From assembly GCF_024494685.1 (NCBI RefSeq), contig NZ_JANHDM010000001.1, positions 124,001 to 188,000 of the forward strand: DNA of 64,000 bases, given 5' to 3'. The position numbers and the translations under genes were made by a program. Below the pieces are notes generated by a model. It was given only the letters and a program-made list of their open reading frames with translations, was not told the origin of the DNA and did no database searches. Below are positions 16,490-26,172 of this stretch, piece by piece (the stretch's first letter is position 1; each line of letters begins with the position of its first letter). The DNA comes from Halorubrum rubrum. GTDB taxonomy: Archaea > Halobacteriota > Halobacteria > Halobacteriales > Haloferacaceae.

Positions 16490-17656
16490 ATGGACGAACG
16501 CGTACGCGAGCACGCCGACGTGCTCGTCGACTGGAGCGCGCGGGTCGATCCGGGGGACCACGTCGTCGTGAGCGTCGCGGAGGACGCCCACGACCTCGGT
16601 GTCGCCGTCGCCGAGGCGCTCGGCGAGCGGGGCGCGGCCGTGACGACGCTGTACGGCTCCGAGGAGATGACCCGCGCGTACCTGAAGGGGAGCGAGGCGG
16701 CCACCGAAAACGCCCGCGACGAGGACGGCCTCGACGACCCCGACTCCGCCGCTCCCGGCTTCCCCGATCCCGCCGTCGACCGCGCACTCTTCGAGGCGGC
16801 CGACGTCTACCTCCGGCTGGGCGGCGGACGCAACACGGCCGCGACCGCCGACGTCGGTCGGAGGACCCGCAGGGCTTACGCGAGGACCCGCCAAGGGGTC
16901 CGCGAGGCGCGGATGGACACCGACTGGGTGTCGACGGTCCACCCGACCCGAAGCCTCGCCCAGCAGGCGGGGATGGCCTACGGGGAGTACAGAGACTTCG
17001 TCTACGACGCCGTGCTCCGCGACTGGGAGGCGCTCGCCGGGGAGATGGCGGAGATGAAGCGTGTCCTCGATTCGGGCGAGGAGGTCCGGCTCCGCACCGA
17101 ACGCGAGGACGCCCCCGACACCGACGTGACGATGTCGATCGCGGGCCGGACCGCGGTCAACTCCGCCGCCTCCGTCGCGTACGACTCCCACAACCTCCCC
17201 TCCGGCGAGGTGTTCACCGCCCCCTACGACGCCGAGGGCGAGGTCTTCTTCGACGTGCCGATGACGATCGACGCGACCCGCGTCCGGAACGTCCGCCTCG
17301 TCTTCGAGGCGGGCGAGGTGGTCGAGTTCGCGGCCGACTCCGGCGAGGAGGCGCTCGAGAGCGTGTTGGAGACGGATCCGGGAGCCCGACGACTCGGCGA
17401 GCTGGGCATCGGCATGAACCGCGGGATCGATCGGTTCACCGACTCGATCCTCTTCGACGAGAAGATGGGCGACACGGTTCACCTCGCGGTCGGCCGCGCC
17501 TACGACGCCTGCCTCCCGGACGGGGAGTGCGGCAACGAGAGCGCGGTCCACGTCGACATGATAAGCGACGTGAGCGCGAACTCGCGGCTGGAGATCGACG
17601 GCGAGGTCGTCCAGCGAAACGGGACCTTCCGGTGGGAGGACGGCTTCGAGGCGTGA
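16490..17656 (+). CDS. M29-family aminopeptidase
   Basis: 388 aa. Matches the thermophilic M29 leucyl aminopeptidase (AmpS/AmpT) pattern: N-terminal nucleotide-like domain VDPGDHVVVSVAEDAHDLGVAVAEALGERG, then the metal-binding C-terminal half with SGEVFTAPYDAEGEVFFDV (conserved Glu), VVEFAADSGEEAL, LGELGIGMNRGIDRF and the closing AYDACLPDGECGNESAVHVDMI. The final H-D pair in AVHVDMI belongs to the dinuclear metal site. It removes N-terminal residues from peptides in the cytoplasm. Confidence 0.88.
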   Translation: MDERVREHADVLVDWSARVDPGDHVVVSVAEDAHDLGVAVAEALGERGAAVTTLYGSEEMTRAYLKGSEAATENARDEDGLDDPDSAAPGFPDPAVDRALFEAADVYLRLGGGRNTAATADVGRRTRRAYARTRQGVREARMDTDWVSTVHPTRSLAQQAGMAYGEYRDFVYDAVLRDWEALAGEMAEMKRVLDSGEEVRLRTEREDAPDTDVTMSIAGRTAVNSAASVAYDSHNLPSGEVFTAPYDAEGEVFFDVPMTIDATRVRNVRLVFEAGEVVEFAADSGEEALESVLETDPGARRLGELGIGMNRGIDRFTDSILFDEKMGDTVHLAVGRAYDACLPDGECGNESAVHVDMISDVSANSRLEIDGEVVQRNGTFRWEDGFEA

Positions 17657-17707
17657 GTCGCGGGGGCGTGCGCCGCACGATCGTACGGCGTGCTACCGAG
17701 CGTCGTG

Positions 17708-19930
17708 CTACCGAGCGTCGAGCAGCCGCACCGGATGCGCGGGGCGGCGCGTGAGCAGCGCGTCGAGCTGTTCCAGACACGACGTGCCGCTGGCGACGAC
17801 GGTGCGGTCCGCGGCGTCGTCCGTCGTGAACTGGTCGACGAGCGTCTCGCCGACGTCCACGCTGAGGTCGTAGTACTCCGATTTGTATCCGAAACTCCCG
17901 GCCATGCCGCAACACTCCACGTCCGAGGTCACGACGTCGAACCCGCGCTCCTCGAGGACCGCCAGCGTGTAGGGTTCGAGACCGAGCGTTCGCTGCTGGC
18001 AGTGACCGTGGTAGGCGATCCGCTCGCCGTCGCCCGCCGAGAGCGCGTCAGCGTTCGCGCCGTCCTCCAACAGCCCGTAGACGTACTCCATGACCTCGTA
18101 GCTGTTCTCGCTCAGGGCGTCGTAGTTGTCCTCGGGGAGGAGCCGCTCGTACTCCCGACGGAACATCGCGAGGTCGGACGGCTCGATCACGACGACGTCG
18201 CGGCCCGCGGCGACGGCGGGCGAGAGCGCCTCGTAGACGGCCTCGGCGTTGGACCGGGCGGTCGCCACCATCCCCTGTGAAAGCGGGGCGCGTCCGCTCT
18301 CGCCGGCGGCGGGAACATCGACCCGGACGCCGAGCGACTCGAGGACGCGGACGGCCGCCTTCCCGCGCTCGGTGCGCACGTAGTTGGTGTACGCGTCGGG
18401 GTAAAGCGCCACCTTCCGGCGGGCCTCGTCGGGGTCGACGCGCGGTCCGCGGTCCGCGAACCAGTCGACGAGCGACTCGCGCTCGAACTGCGGGAGCTCG
18501 CGACGGCTGTCGACGCCGACCGTGCGCTCCATCATCGATCGGGCGGGGGCGCTCCGTGCGACCCAGTTCGAGAGCGGTGCGAACGCCGACCCGAGCCTCG
18601 CGAGCGCGTCGAAGTTCCCGAACAGGCGTTTCTGGAAGTCGACGCCACCGGGCTCCGCGTCCGGCGTGAGCCCCTCGACGAGGAAGTCGAACTTCCCCTC
18701 CTTCCCGCGATTGATCCGGTCGCGAACGACGGTGTTTATCCACGGGATGTCGATCTTCACCGGGCACTGGTTCACGCACCGGCTACACCCCGTACAGAGG
18801 TCGTTGAACTCGGCGGCGCTCTCCTGCCCGTGGACGCCGGCCTCCCAGCCGGTGGCGATACCGCCGGAGTACGTCTCGCCACCGAAGGCGTGTCCGCCGA
18901 CGTGCTGGAAGTTCGCACACGAGTTCGCGCACGCCGAACAGCGGATACAGTACAGCGTCTCCCGCAGATCGTCGTCCTCGCGCATCGCCATGCGGCCGTT
19001 GTCGATGAGCACGAGGTGGAACTCGCGGTCGTCGCCCGACTCGAGTTCCCGGACCTCGTCGCTCGAACCGCGCCCGTCGTCACCGTCTGTCCCGCCGAAC
19101 GTCGGCGAGTCGCCGGGGGGCGTGAAAAGCGAGACGTAGGAGGTGATGTCCTGTCCGGTCCCCGATCGGCCGATGAGTTCGACGAACGGCTGGAGGTCCT
19201 CGACGCTCGGAACGATCTTCTCGACGCCCGCGACCGCGACGTGGGTGTCCGTGGCCTGCACGCACTTGCGGGCGTTGCCCTCGCTCGTGACCAACGCGAG
19301 CGTGCCGGTGTCCGCCGCGACGAAGTTCGCGCCGGTCATGCCGACCTCGGCGTCCAGAATCTTCTCGCCGAGATATTCGCGCGCGAACCGCGTCAGCTCC
19401 TCGGCGGTCTCGAGCGGCTCGTCGGGGTCGAACACCTCGTTGAACAGGTCCGCGATCTCCTCGCGGGACTTGTGGATGGCCGGCGCGACGATGTGTGAGG
19501 GGGCCTCGTCGGCGACCTGGAGGACGAACTCGGCGAGGTCCGTCTCCCAGACGGTCGCGCCGCGCTCCTCGAGGGCGTCGTTCACGTCGATCTCCTCGCT
19601 CGTCATCGACTTCGATTTCACCACGGTCCGGCCGTCGACGACCTCCGAGACGTACCGGTTCGCGTCCGCGGCGTCGTCGGCGACGTAGACGCTGCCGCCG
19701 TTGGCCTCGACCGTCTCCGTGACCCGGTCGAGGAGTTCGGGGAGGCGTTCGATGGCGTTCTCCTTTATCGCGCGGGCCTCGTCTTTGAGCGCCTCGTAGT
19801 CGTCGAGGTCCGCGGTGGACTCGTACCGCCCCTCGTTGAACACCCGCGTGTTCTCGTGGACGCTGTCACCTTCGGTCTCGAGGAGGTGGCGGATGCGTTC
19901 GGCCTTCCGTCGGCGGTCGTCGGCGCTCAT
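17708..19930 (-). CDS. Fused LutB/LutA-type lactate utilisation Fe-S protein
   Basis: 740 aa. Residues about 1-330 are a LUD domain (LutB N-terminus: KSKSMTSEEIDVNDALEERG and EVGMTGANFVAADTGTLALVTSEGNAR). Two 4Fe-4S clusters follow: CIRCSACANSCANFQHVGGH and CTGCSRCVNQCP. The C-terminal part is a CCG domain as in LutA/GlpC (YHGHCQQRTLG; VECCGMAGSFG). The protein combines in one chain the subunits that LutA and LutB provide in Bacillus, and should oxidise L-lactate to pyruvate, passing electrons to the chain. It starts at the base after the lutC stop, and a lactate permease gene lies divergently. Confidence 0.88.
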   Translation of the reverse strand: MSADDRRRKAERIRHLLETEGDSVHENTRVFNEGRYESTADLDDYEALKDEARAIKENAIERLPELLDRVTETVEANGGSVYVADDAADANRYVSEVVDGRTVVKSKSMTSEEIDVNDALEERGATVWETDLAEFVLQVADEAPSHIVAPAIHKSREEIADLFNEVFDPDEPLETAEELTRFAREYLGEKILDAEVGMTGANFVAADTGTLALVTSEGNARKCVQATDTHVAVAGVEKIVPSVEDLQPFVELIGRSGTGQDITSYVSLFTPPGDSPTFGGTDGDDGRGSSDEVRELESGDDREFHLVLIDNGRMAMREDDDLRETLYCIRCSACANSCANFQHVGGHAFGGETYSGGIATGWEAGVHGQESAAEFNDLCTGCSRCVNQCPVKIDIPWINTVVRDRINRGKEGKFDFLVEGLTPDAEPGGVDFQKRLFGNFDALARLGSAFAPLSNWVARSAPARSMMERTVGVDSRRELPQFERESLVDWFADRGPRVDPDEARRKVALYPDAYTNYVRTERGKAAVRVLESLGVRVDVPAAGESGRAPLSQGMVATARSNAEAVYEALSPAVAAGRDVVVIEPSDLAMFRREYERLLPEDNYDALSENSYEVMEYVYGLLEDGANADALSAGDGERIAYHGHCQQRTLGLEPYTLAVLEERGFDVVTSDVECCGMAGSFGYKSEYYDLSVDVGETLVDQFTTDDAADRTVVASGTSCLEQLDALLTRRPAHPVRLLDAR

Positions 19931-20437
19931 CTACCGGTCCTCCAAGAGCACGACCGCGACCTCGATCGGGCCGTGCGCCCCCTTCACGAGCGCGCCCATG
20001 TCCGCGGTCGCGCTCGGCCCGGTCGCGATGACGGCCTGTCCGGTTCCCTCGCGCGCGTCCTCGGCGAGCCGGTCGAACGTCGCGTCCATGTCCGGGAGGA
20101 CGTCGCTCGCGGCGACGACGGCGACGTGTTCGTCGGCGTAGAGGCTGACCGGCTCCTCCCCGGCGGGGCCGCCCTGGATCACCACGGAGCCGTAGTCGGC
20201 GATGCCGTATCCGGCGGCGGTGACGCCGGTTCTCGCGGCCTCGAGATCCGCCACCGTCGGGTCGGTCTCCACGGCGTCCGGCAGGGAGACGCCCGCGAAC
20301 GGGAGCGGCGTGCCGACCGCGGGCGCGTCGAGAAGCGGGGCGAGCGCCGACTCGAACTCCGCCGCGGGCGCCCGAACGAGTTCGACCCCGATCTCGTCGA
20401 GCGACGTCTCGAACGTCGCGATTGGCTCGACTGACAT
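19931..20437 (-). CDS. lutC: LutC-like LUD domain protein
   Basis: 168 aa, single LUD domain: TDPTVADLEAARTGVTAAGYGIADYGSVVI and PVSLYADEHVAVVAASDVLPDM, ending with AVIATGPSATADMGALVKGAHGPIEVAVVLLED, the typical LutC closing motif. It is the small third subunit of LutABC lactate dehydrogenase. It is the first gene of the leftward operon, directly abutting the fused LutAB-type gene, and its 5' region faces the lactate permease. Confidence 0.88.
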   Translation of the reverse strand: MSVEPIATFETSLDEIGVELVRAPAAEFESALAPLLDAPAVGTPLPFAGVSLPDAVETDPTVADLEAARTGVTAAGYGIADYGSVVIQGGPAGEEPVSLYADEHVAVVAASDVLPDMDATFDRLAEDAREGTGQAVIATGPSATADMGALVKGAHGPIEVAVVLLEDR

Positions 20438-20496
20438 AACCGGAGATTACTGAAACGGCCTAATGGGTGTTTCCCTCCACCCGGTTCCTCCGCGAG

Positions 20497-20582
20497 ATAT
20501 GTAACATATGTTTATTATTATTCCGCCGTCGTATCCCTCGATTTCTGCCGACTGCTATCATCTAGAAAGAAAATTACATATA
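20497..20582 (+). promoter_or_regulatory. Divergent lactate promoter region with palindrome
   Basis: A palindrome atatgt-a-acatat (20497-20509) overlaps a second one aacatatgtt (20503-20512) in the 186-bp region between lutC and the permease. A TATA-like ttacatata at 20574-20582 serves the permease. The palindrome sits near both promoters and could bind a dimeric regulator that responds to lactate. No regulator gene is adjacent. Confidence 0.4.
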
Positions 20583-20623
20583 GTTCGTTGTCCGACGGTG
20601 GAATACGGTCGAGAACTCCAACC

Positions 20624-22336
20624 ATGACCAACGTGCTCACACTGGCACTCGTCGGGGTCATCCCGATCGGCGTCGCGTTCGTACTGCTCGCCGGGCTCCG
20701 GTGGTCGGCGGCCCGCGCGATGGGGGTCGGATGGCTGCTCGCGAGCGGTATCGGACTCACGTACTGGCGAATGGATCCCGACTGGCTGCTGGCGTCGGCC
20801 GTCTACGGTACGCTCCAGGCAGTCGACATCATTCTCATCGTCTTCGGGGCCATCCTGCTCATGAACTACCTCGAAGGAAGCGGCGCGATCGCCACCATCA
20901 GGTGGTACTTCGGTCAGATAGAGGAGGATCGACGCGTTCAGGTGCTGCTCATCGGGCTCGGGTTCATGACGGTCATCGAAGGCGCGGCGGGATTCGGCAC
21001 GCCGGGTGCCCTCGCGGCGCCGCTTTTCATCGGTCTCGGCTTCCCCCCGTTGGCCGCGGCGGTGTTCGGGCTCTTCTTTAACGCCCCGAACCCACCGTTC
21101 GGCGCGGCCGGGACGCCCGTCATCGGCGGCACCGGTGCCGTCATCGAACCGGCGCTGTCGGGCTCGATGGGCGTCTCCGAGTTCCTCTCGATGATCTCCG
21201 CGTGGTCCGGCGTCGTCACTGGGATCGCGTACACGTTCTGGGGGCTGCTCGGCGTCTTCTTCCTGACGTACTGGTTCGGCGACGCCGACGGCGGACGGAG
21301 TCTCGGAGACGCGACGCGTAGCACGCTTCCGATCGCACCGTTCGCGCTCCTTCTCGGCGCCGTCACCGGGGGGACACAGCTTCTGATCGCGTGGTTCGTC
21401 GGCCCCGCGCTTCCCGACATCGCAGCCGGGTTCGCCGTGCTCGCGGTCGGTCTCGTGCTCGCGAACAACGACGTGCTCATTCCCGAGCGGGAGTGGGATT
21501 TCCCCGACGACTCGGCGTGGAGCGACACGTGGCTCGGCGGTCTCGAGCTCGACGAGATCTCCAGGGATCGGCCCAAAAAGGAGATGTCCGTGCTGCTGGC
21601 GTGGACGCCGTACCTGCTCGTCGCGGTCGCGCTGCTTCTCACGCGGTGGCCCGACCTCACGGTCGCCGGCGTCGACGTTCTCGCGTGGATCCAGAGCTTC
21701 TCCGTCAGCATCGACTCGATCCTCGGGACCGATCTCGGGTACACGCTCCAGTACCTCTACCTCCCTGGAACGATGCCGTTCATCCCGATCGCCATCCTCA
21801 CCGGACTGCTCCACGGGATGGACACGAGCGAGATGGGTGCGGCGTGGCGGCGATCGATCGAACAGGTCGCGCCCGCCGCGCTCACCCTCATCATCGCCGT
21901 GTCGATGACGCAGGTGATGATCCAGTCGCAGACGAACACGGCCGGCCTCCTGGGCATGATGGAGGCACTCAGCCGAGCGCTCGCGATGGGTGCCGGCGGG
22001 CTGCTCCCCGTCATCTCGCCGTGGATCGGCGCCATCGGTTCCTTCATGACCGGAAGCAACACGTCCTCGAACATCCTGTTCAGCGTGCTCCAGTACGACG
22101 CCGCCGAGGCGGTCGGCCTCTCCCGCACGATCGTCGTCAGTCTCCAGAACGTCGGCGGCGGTCTCGGGAACATGGTCTCGGTGTTGAACGTCGCCGCCAT
22201 CTGTGGCGTCGTCGGGATCACCGGACGCGAGGGCGACCTCCTGCGGAAGGCCATCGTCCCGATGACGGTTTTCGCCCTCTTCGTCGGTCTGTTCGGCATG
22301 CTGCTGACGTACGTTCTGGTCCCCGGCCTGTTCTGA
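20624..22336 (+). CDS. lldP: L-lactate permease (LctP family)
   Basis: 570 aa from ATG 20624; a TTG 12 codons upstream is unlikely. About 13 transmembrane helices. Family motifs are visible: EGAAGFGTPGALAAPLFIGLGF, NAPNPPFGAAGTPVIGG, IAVSMTQVMIQSQTNTAGLLGMMEAL, SPWIGAIGSFMTGSNTSSNILFSVLQYDAAEAVG and QNVGGGLGNMVSVLNVAA. It imports L-lactate (and perhaps glycolate) with protons or sodium. It is divergent from the lut genes, so uptake and oxidation are encoded together. Confidence 0.95.
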   Translation: MTNVLTLALVGVIPIGVAFVLLAGLRWSAARAMGVGWLLASGIGLTYWRMDPDWLLASAVYGTLQAVDIILIVFGAILLMNYLEGSGAIATIRWYFGQIEEDRRVQVLLIGLGFMTVIEGAAGFGTPGALAAPLFIGLGFPPLAAAVFGLFFNAPNPPFGAAGTPVIGGTGAVIEPALSGSMGVSEFLSMISAWSGVVTGIAYTFWGLLGVFFLTYWFGDADGGRSLGDATRSTLPIAPFALLLGAVTGGTQLLIAWFVGPALPDIAAGFAVLAVGLVLANNDVLIPEREWDFPDDSAWSDTWLGGLELDEISRDRPKKEMSVLLAWTPYLLVAVALLLTRWPDLTVAGVDVLAWIQSFSVSIDSILGTDLGYTLQYLYLPGTMPFIPIAILTGLLHGMDTSEMGAAWRRSIEQVAPAALTLIIAVSMTQVMIQSQTNTAGLLGMMEALSRALAMGAGGLLPVISPWIGAIGSFMTGSNTSSNILFSVLQYDAAEAVGLSRTIVVSLQNVGGGLGNMVSVLNVAAICGVVGITGREGDLLRKAIVPMTVFALFVGLFGMLLTYVLVPGLF

Positions 22337-22391
22337 GTTCCAGGTCGACGGCCCTCGGTCGGACCGGCATACCGGGAACCGTCGGCGCGCC

Positions 22392-22476
22392 CGGTCGCGG
22401 GCGGGTCGCCCGCGACCGTCCGCCCGCCGAGGCTGGGGAGGTGCGAGGTGCGGAGCGGGATGGTGCGGAGCGGGAT
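22392..22476 (+). repeat. Structured intergenic repeat, copy B (short)
   Basis: A perfect 12-bp hairpin cggtcgcgggcg-ggt-cgcccgcgaccg (22392-22418), then the family core gaggctggggaggtgcgagg starting at 22429, then two direct copies of ggtgcggagcgggat (22447-22461, 22462-22476). It lies between the converging permease and pheT stops, where the hairpin could also stop transcription. The long-range arms of copies A, C and D are missing. Confidence 0.6.
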
Positions 22477-22564
22477 TTCGGAGGCCACCGCGCCGGCGGC
22501 GTACCGTCGATCGGCCGGAGACCCGACGAGGTTCCCGCGGGCGTGTCTCGCGACCCGAATCCGG

Positions 22565-24328
22565 TCAGCGCAGCGCGTCGAGGTCGAACTCGAAGGCGGC
22601 GACGGGAACCTCCAGATCGTGCTCGACGAGGACCTCCGGATGGACCTCGCCGATCACGCCGACCGACTCGCCGTCGACGACGACGCCGGCGGTCCGGCCG
22701 TCGATGAACGTCGGGTGGTCCGTTCGTGGGGTCTCGAGGTCCGCGCCGAAGTCGTCACACACCGCCTGGAGTCGGCCCTTCGCGGCCTCGTAGGAGGCGT
22801 CGCGCCGCGCGACCGCGCCGGCGACGTGACGGGACTCGGCCACGCCCGTGTTCTCCGCCTCGTCGCGCTCGGCGACGAAGCCGATCTCGGCGACGTCCTG
22901 CGGGTAGGCGTTGTGGGTGTTGCCCTCGAGCAGGATCAGAAGCGACGGGAGCGCCCACGTCCGAAGCTGGGTGTACTCCTCGCTGTACGGCTCCGTGATC
23001 TCGACGGGGTCGCCGCCGCCGAGGACGCCGCCGTCCCCGTCGACCGCCGCGCCGCCAGTGCCGGGCTCGATCCGCATGCGGTCGTAGTTCTCCTCGCCGC
23101 TCGTCATGTGGAAGTTGAGCAGGTCCTCGAAGCCGAGCCCGACGAGGCTCGTTCGGACGGCGTCCTCGAGCCGGGTGCGCTCGTGACGGCCGCCGACGGT
23201 CCCCGCGTCGGGGTAGCGCGGCTCCAGGCGGTCGAAGCCGTGCGCGCGCCCCACGTCGTCGACCAGATCGAGCGGGTGGAGCACGTCGACGCGGTACGGC
23301 GGGATCTCCACGTCGTAGGTCACCTCCTCGCCGAGCGAGTACGTCGCGTCCAGCCCGGAGCGCTCGAAGCAGTCGACGATCTCTTCCGGCTCGAAGTCGA
23401 CGCCGAGCAGCGTCTCGATCCGGTCGTGGGTCACCGACTTCTCGTCGATCTCGAGGTTCGGTCGGACTAGGTCGGAGCCGTACTCCTCCGGATGGGTCGC
23501 GCCGTCGGCGTACGCGATCTCGACCTCCTCGATCGTCGCGCCGCGCGCGGAGAGCGCGTAACAGACGATCGTACACATCTTGTCTATCGTCCACTGGTCC
23601 GTGCCGGTGAGCTCGACGAGCAGCTCGCGGGATTCGGTGTCCACCTCGGTCCGTCTCCCGTTGATCACGGGCGGGAACGAGAACAGCCCGAGCTCGTCGT
23701 AGATCGCCGGATAGCGGTCGTACTCGCTCACGATGTCGGCGTACGTTCGGCCGGTGTCGTGCTCCTCGAGCACCTCGGCCGGCGTCAACTCGTCGGTCGA
23801 GTCCAGCGGGACGAACGTCTCGCCGTCCGGCTCGATCCCGCGGTAGGTGATCGAGCGCTCCGCACCCTCCCGAAGCGGCGCGCCCTTGACCATCGCCAGG
23901 TCGTGGATCCCGATCGCGCCCTTCGCGCGGCCGCGACCCATCGTGGCGTGAAGCTTCTCCTGGAGCTGGATCAGCGACTCCAGTCCGGCCTCGTCGAGGT
24001 CGACGCCGCGGACCACCGCGCCCGTGACGTAGGGACGCTCGTCGGGAACCGACTCGTCGACCTCGATCGTCCACTCGGCGTCGTTGGTGTCGGGGACGTA
24101 CACCCCGCGGTCGTCCCCGTAGTGGTAGCGCAGCGAGCGGGCGACGCCCTCGACCGAGAGCCGGTCGAGCCGGTCCGGCGCGAACTCGAACCGGAGGTCG
24201 CCGTCGTCGGTCTCCCCCTCGAACTCCAAGCCGAGCCCGAACAGGTCCTCTCTGAACTCCTCGTCGGTCTTGTCGGTACGGCCGGTGAGCCCCCGGAGCG
24301 CGTCGGGGTCGACGTCGACGACGGGCAT
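22565..24328 (-). CDS. pheT: Phenylalanyl-tRNA synthetase beta subunit
   Basis: 587 aa starting at ATG 24328 (MPVVDVDPDALRGLTG). Archaeal-type PheT: B3/B4 editing domain region (HATMGRGRAKGAIGIHDLAMVKG; FSFPPVINGRRTEVDTESRELLVELTGTD), then B5 domains (VEIPPYRVDVLHPLDLVDDVGRAHGFDRLEP) and a C-terminal class II-like core (TWALPSLLILLEGNTHNAYPQDVAEIG). Pairs with PheS to charge tRNA-Phe and hydrolyse mischarged Tyr-tRNA. The start overlaps the pheS stop by one base (TGATG). A frame running up to 25201 is only the antisense-frame continuation. Confidence 0.97.
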   Translation of the reverse strand: MPVVDVDPDALRGLTGRTDKTDEEFREDLFGLGLEFEGETDDGDLRFEFAPDRLDRLSVEGVARSLRYHYGDDRGVYVPDTNDAEWTIEVDESVPDERPYVTGAVVRGVDLDEAGLESLIQLQEKLHATMGRGRAKGAIGIHDLAMVKGAPLREGAERSITYRGIEPDGETFVPLDSTDELTPAEVLEEHDTGRTYADIVSEYDRYPAIYDELGLFSFPPVINGRRTEVDTESRELLVELTGTDQWTIDKMCTIVCYALSARGATIEEVEIAYADGATHPEEYGSDLVRPNLEIDEKSVTHDRIETLLGVDFEPEEIVDCFERSGLDATYSLGEEVTYDVEIPPYRVDVLHPLDLVDDVGRAHGFDRLEPRYPDAGTVGGRHERTRLEDAVRTSLVGLGFEDLLNFHMTSGEENYDRMRIEPGTGGAAVDGDGGVLGGGDPVEITEPYSEEYTQLRTWALPSLLILLEGNTHNAYPQDVAEIGFVAERDEAENTGVAESRHVAGAVARRDASYEAAKGRLQAVCDDFGADLETPRTDHPTFIDGRTAGVVVDGESVGVIGEVHPEVLVEHDLEVPVAAFEFDLDALR

Positions 24329-25833
24329 CAGTAGCTCACCTCCGCGTTCCGCAGGAAGTCGATGTCGGCGAGCGTCCCGTGGAGGTCGCGGATGTCCTCC
24401 GCGCCGGTGGTGAGCATCGCGAGTCGCTCCAGGGCGAGCCCCCACGCCATCACGTCGCAGTCGACGCCGAGCGGACCGGTCACCTCCTCGCGGAAGATGC
24501 CGGAGTTGCCGATCTCGATCTCCTCGCCGGTCTCGGGGTGGTCGCCGAACAGCTCGAAGGAGGGCTCGGTGTAGGGGTTGTAGTGCGGCTTGAAGCGGAT
24601 GTCCGTGATCCCGAACTGGCGGTAGAACTCCTCGAAGGTGCCCATCAGGTCGCGGACGGAGAGGTCCTCGGCCATCACCCATCCCTCGATCTGGAAGAAC
24701 TCCAGGAGGTGCGTCGGGTCGAGCGTGTCGTTGCGGTACACCTTTTCGACGGAGAAGTAGCGCTGGGGCGGCTCCAGCTCCGCGCCGGCGTACCCCGAGA
24801 GGTACCGCATCGACAGCGAGGTGGTGTGTCCGCGCAGGGCGACTTCGCGGGCGAACTCCTCCGACCACGGCGAGTGGTAGCCGTCGCCGTCCTCGCCCCA
24901 CCCGTCGCGGTGGGCGGTCTCGACCCGATCGATCAGGGCCTCGGGGATCTCCGCCATCGGCTCGACGTCGAGCGCGAAGCGGTCCCAGTGGGTCCGGGCC
25001 GGGTGGTCCTGCGGCATGAACAGGCAGTCGTTGATCCAGAAGTCGCTGTCGGCGTGGGGACCTTCCATCTCCTGGAAGCCCATGCCGACGAGCACGTCCT
25101 TCACGCGGTCGGCGGTCCGCCGGAGGACGTGTTTCCGGCCGCCCTCGACCGCGGGAGCGTCCGCTTCGACGTTGTACTCGGCGAACTCGACGTCCGCCCA
25201 CGTCCCGCTCGCGAGGAGGTCCGGCGTCACCTGGCCGACCGTCTCGGCCGCCTCGACGCCCTCCATCAGCGCGTCGACGGCGGCGTCGGTGAGCATGACC
25301 GCGCGCGTCGTGTGCTCCGCGAGGTCGACGAGCCCGCGCGAGGCGAGCCGGTCGAGGACGGACGCGTCGTCGACGCGCCCGCCGTCGGCGAGCGTCTCGA
25401 GCGCCGCCGCCTCGGGATCGGCGTCCGGGTCGGCGTCCGGATCGACGGCGAGCTCGCCCGAATCGATCGTCCCGAACCCCTTCCGCGGGAGGTTCGCGAG
25501 CGCGATGTCGACCTCGGGGCCCGCCAGGTCGGCGCGACCGATGACCTCGCCCATCGAAACGGCCTCGTCGGCCGCGCCGGCGTCGACCGCAGCGCGGTAG
25601 AGCCTGGTCTCGGGGAGTCCCTCGGCAACGTACTCGCGCCCCTCCTCGGTGAGTTCGGCGACCTCGGTCGTCGTCTCCGTCACGGTGAGCAGCCCCTCGT
25701 CGCGCAGATCGAAGGCCGCGCCGGTGACCGTCTCGGGTTTCAGGCCCGTCTCGGCCGCGATCTCGTCCATCGTCCGTTCGTCCGTCGCGCTTGCGGCTTC
25801 GAGGACCGCGAGCTGTCGTTCCGGGAGTCGCAT
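24328..25833 (-). CDS. pheS: Phenylalanyl-tRNA synthetase alpha subunit
   Basis: 501 aa, the archaeal length. The N-terminal third has winged-helix tRNA-binding modules (RQLAVLEAASATDERTMDEIAAETGLKPETVTGAAFDL). The class II catalytic core follows: QEMEGPHADSDFWINDCLFMPQDHPAR (motif 2 region), SVEKVYRNDTLDPTHLLEFFQIEGWV and AWGLALERLAML (motif 3, GxGxxR-like). First gene of a pheS-pheT operon with its own promoter in the 339-bp region to the right. Confidence 0.97.
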   Translation of the reverse strand: MRLPERQLAVLEAASATDERTMDEIAAETGLKPETVTGAAFDLRDEGLLTVTETTTEVAELTEEGREYVAEGLPETRLYRAAVDAGAADEAVSMGEVIGRADLAGPEVDIALANLPRKGFGTIDSGELAVDPDADPDADPEAAALETLADGGRVDDASVLDRLASRGLVDLAEHTTRAVMLTDAAVDALMEGVEAAETVGQVTPDLLASGTWADVEFAEYNVEADAPAVEGGRKHVLRRTADRVKDVLVGMGFQEMEGPHADSDFWINDCLFMPQDHPARTHWDRFALDVEPMAEIPEALIDRVETAHRDGWGEDGDGYHSPWSEEFAREVALRGHTTSLSMRYLSGYAGAELEPPQRYFSVEKVYRNDTLDPTHLLEFFQIEGWVMAEDLSVRDLMGTFEEFYRQFGITDIRFKPHYNPYTEPSFELFGDHPETGEEIEIGNSGIFREEVTGPLGVDCDVMAWGLALERLAMLTTGAEDIRDLHGTLADIDFLRNAEVSY

Positions 25834-26172
25834 TCGGTTGTGTGGATACGTGTGTGGCTGCGTGGTAACGGTTCCGGCACGTCGCCGGCGCGGTACGCGG
25901 CGATCGAACCGCGCGGTTTCACCGCCCCGCGGCGGGGCGGCTCCGCCGCGCGCGGCTCACACGAAAAACGGCCCGAACGCGTCGCCGACGGCTTCCCTGG
26001 CGATACTCACGCTGGCGCGTTCGGGTGCCATGTGCTCCCGTGAACCGTGTGCCCAATTATACGTTTCGCTCGACTCGCCGTGCCGGACGCGGGCCCTCTC
26101 GACGCGCCGGGCGATTATCCGTAGTGATAACAGAAAATGAAGTATTATATAGAGACGTGCGGTCGGGACGGT
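25834..26172. promoter_or_regulatory. Divergent promoter region pheS / HalOD1
   Basis: A 339-bp gene-free stretch. It has a strong 8-bp GC hairpin ccgccccg-cgg-cggggcgg at 25922-25940, and at 26141-26150 a TATA box agtattatat, centred about 27 bp before the HalOD1 ATG at 26173, so that mRNA is probably leaderless. The segment attatc-cgtagt-gataac around 26114-26131 is a short inverted repeat just upstream of the TATA box. Open frames here are shadows. Confidence 0.5.

Noticed and set aside
16221-16571. Protein with 18-residue repeats from the 54-bp tandem array
   Set aside because: The repeat is non-coding DNA whose length happens to be a multiple of three; there is no promoter, start signal or acidic bias, and the frame overlaps the M29 gene in another phase.
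22392-22418. Simple terminator of the lactate permease
   Set aside because: The hairpin lacks a T-run, which archaeal termination needs, and it belongs to the repeat family (copy B). Termination here is possible but not shown.
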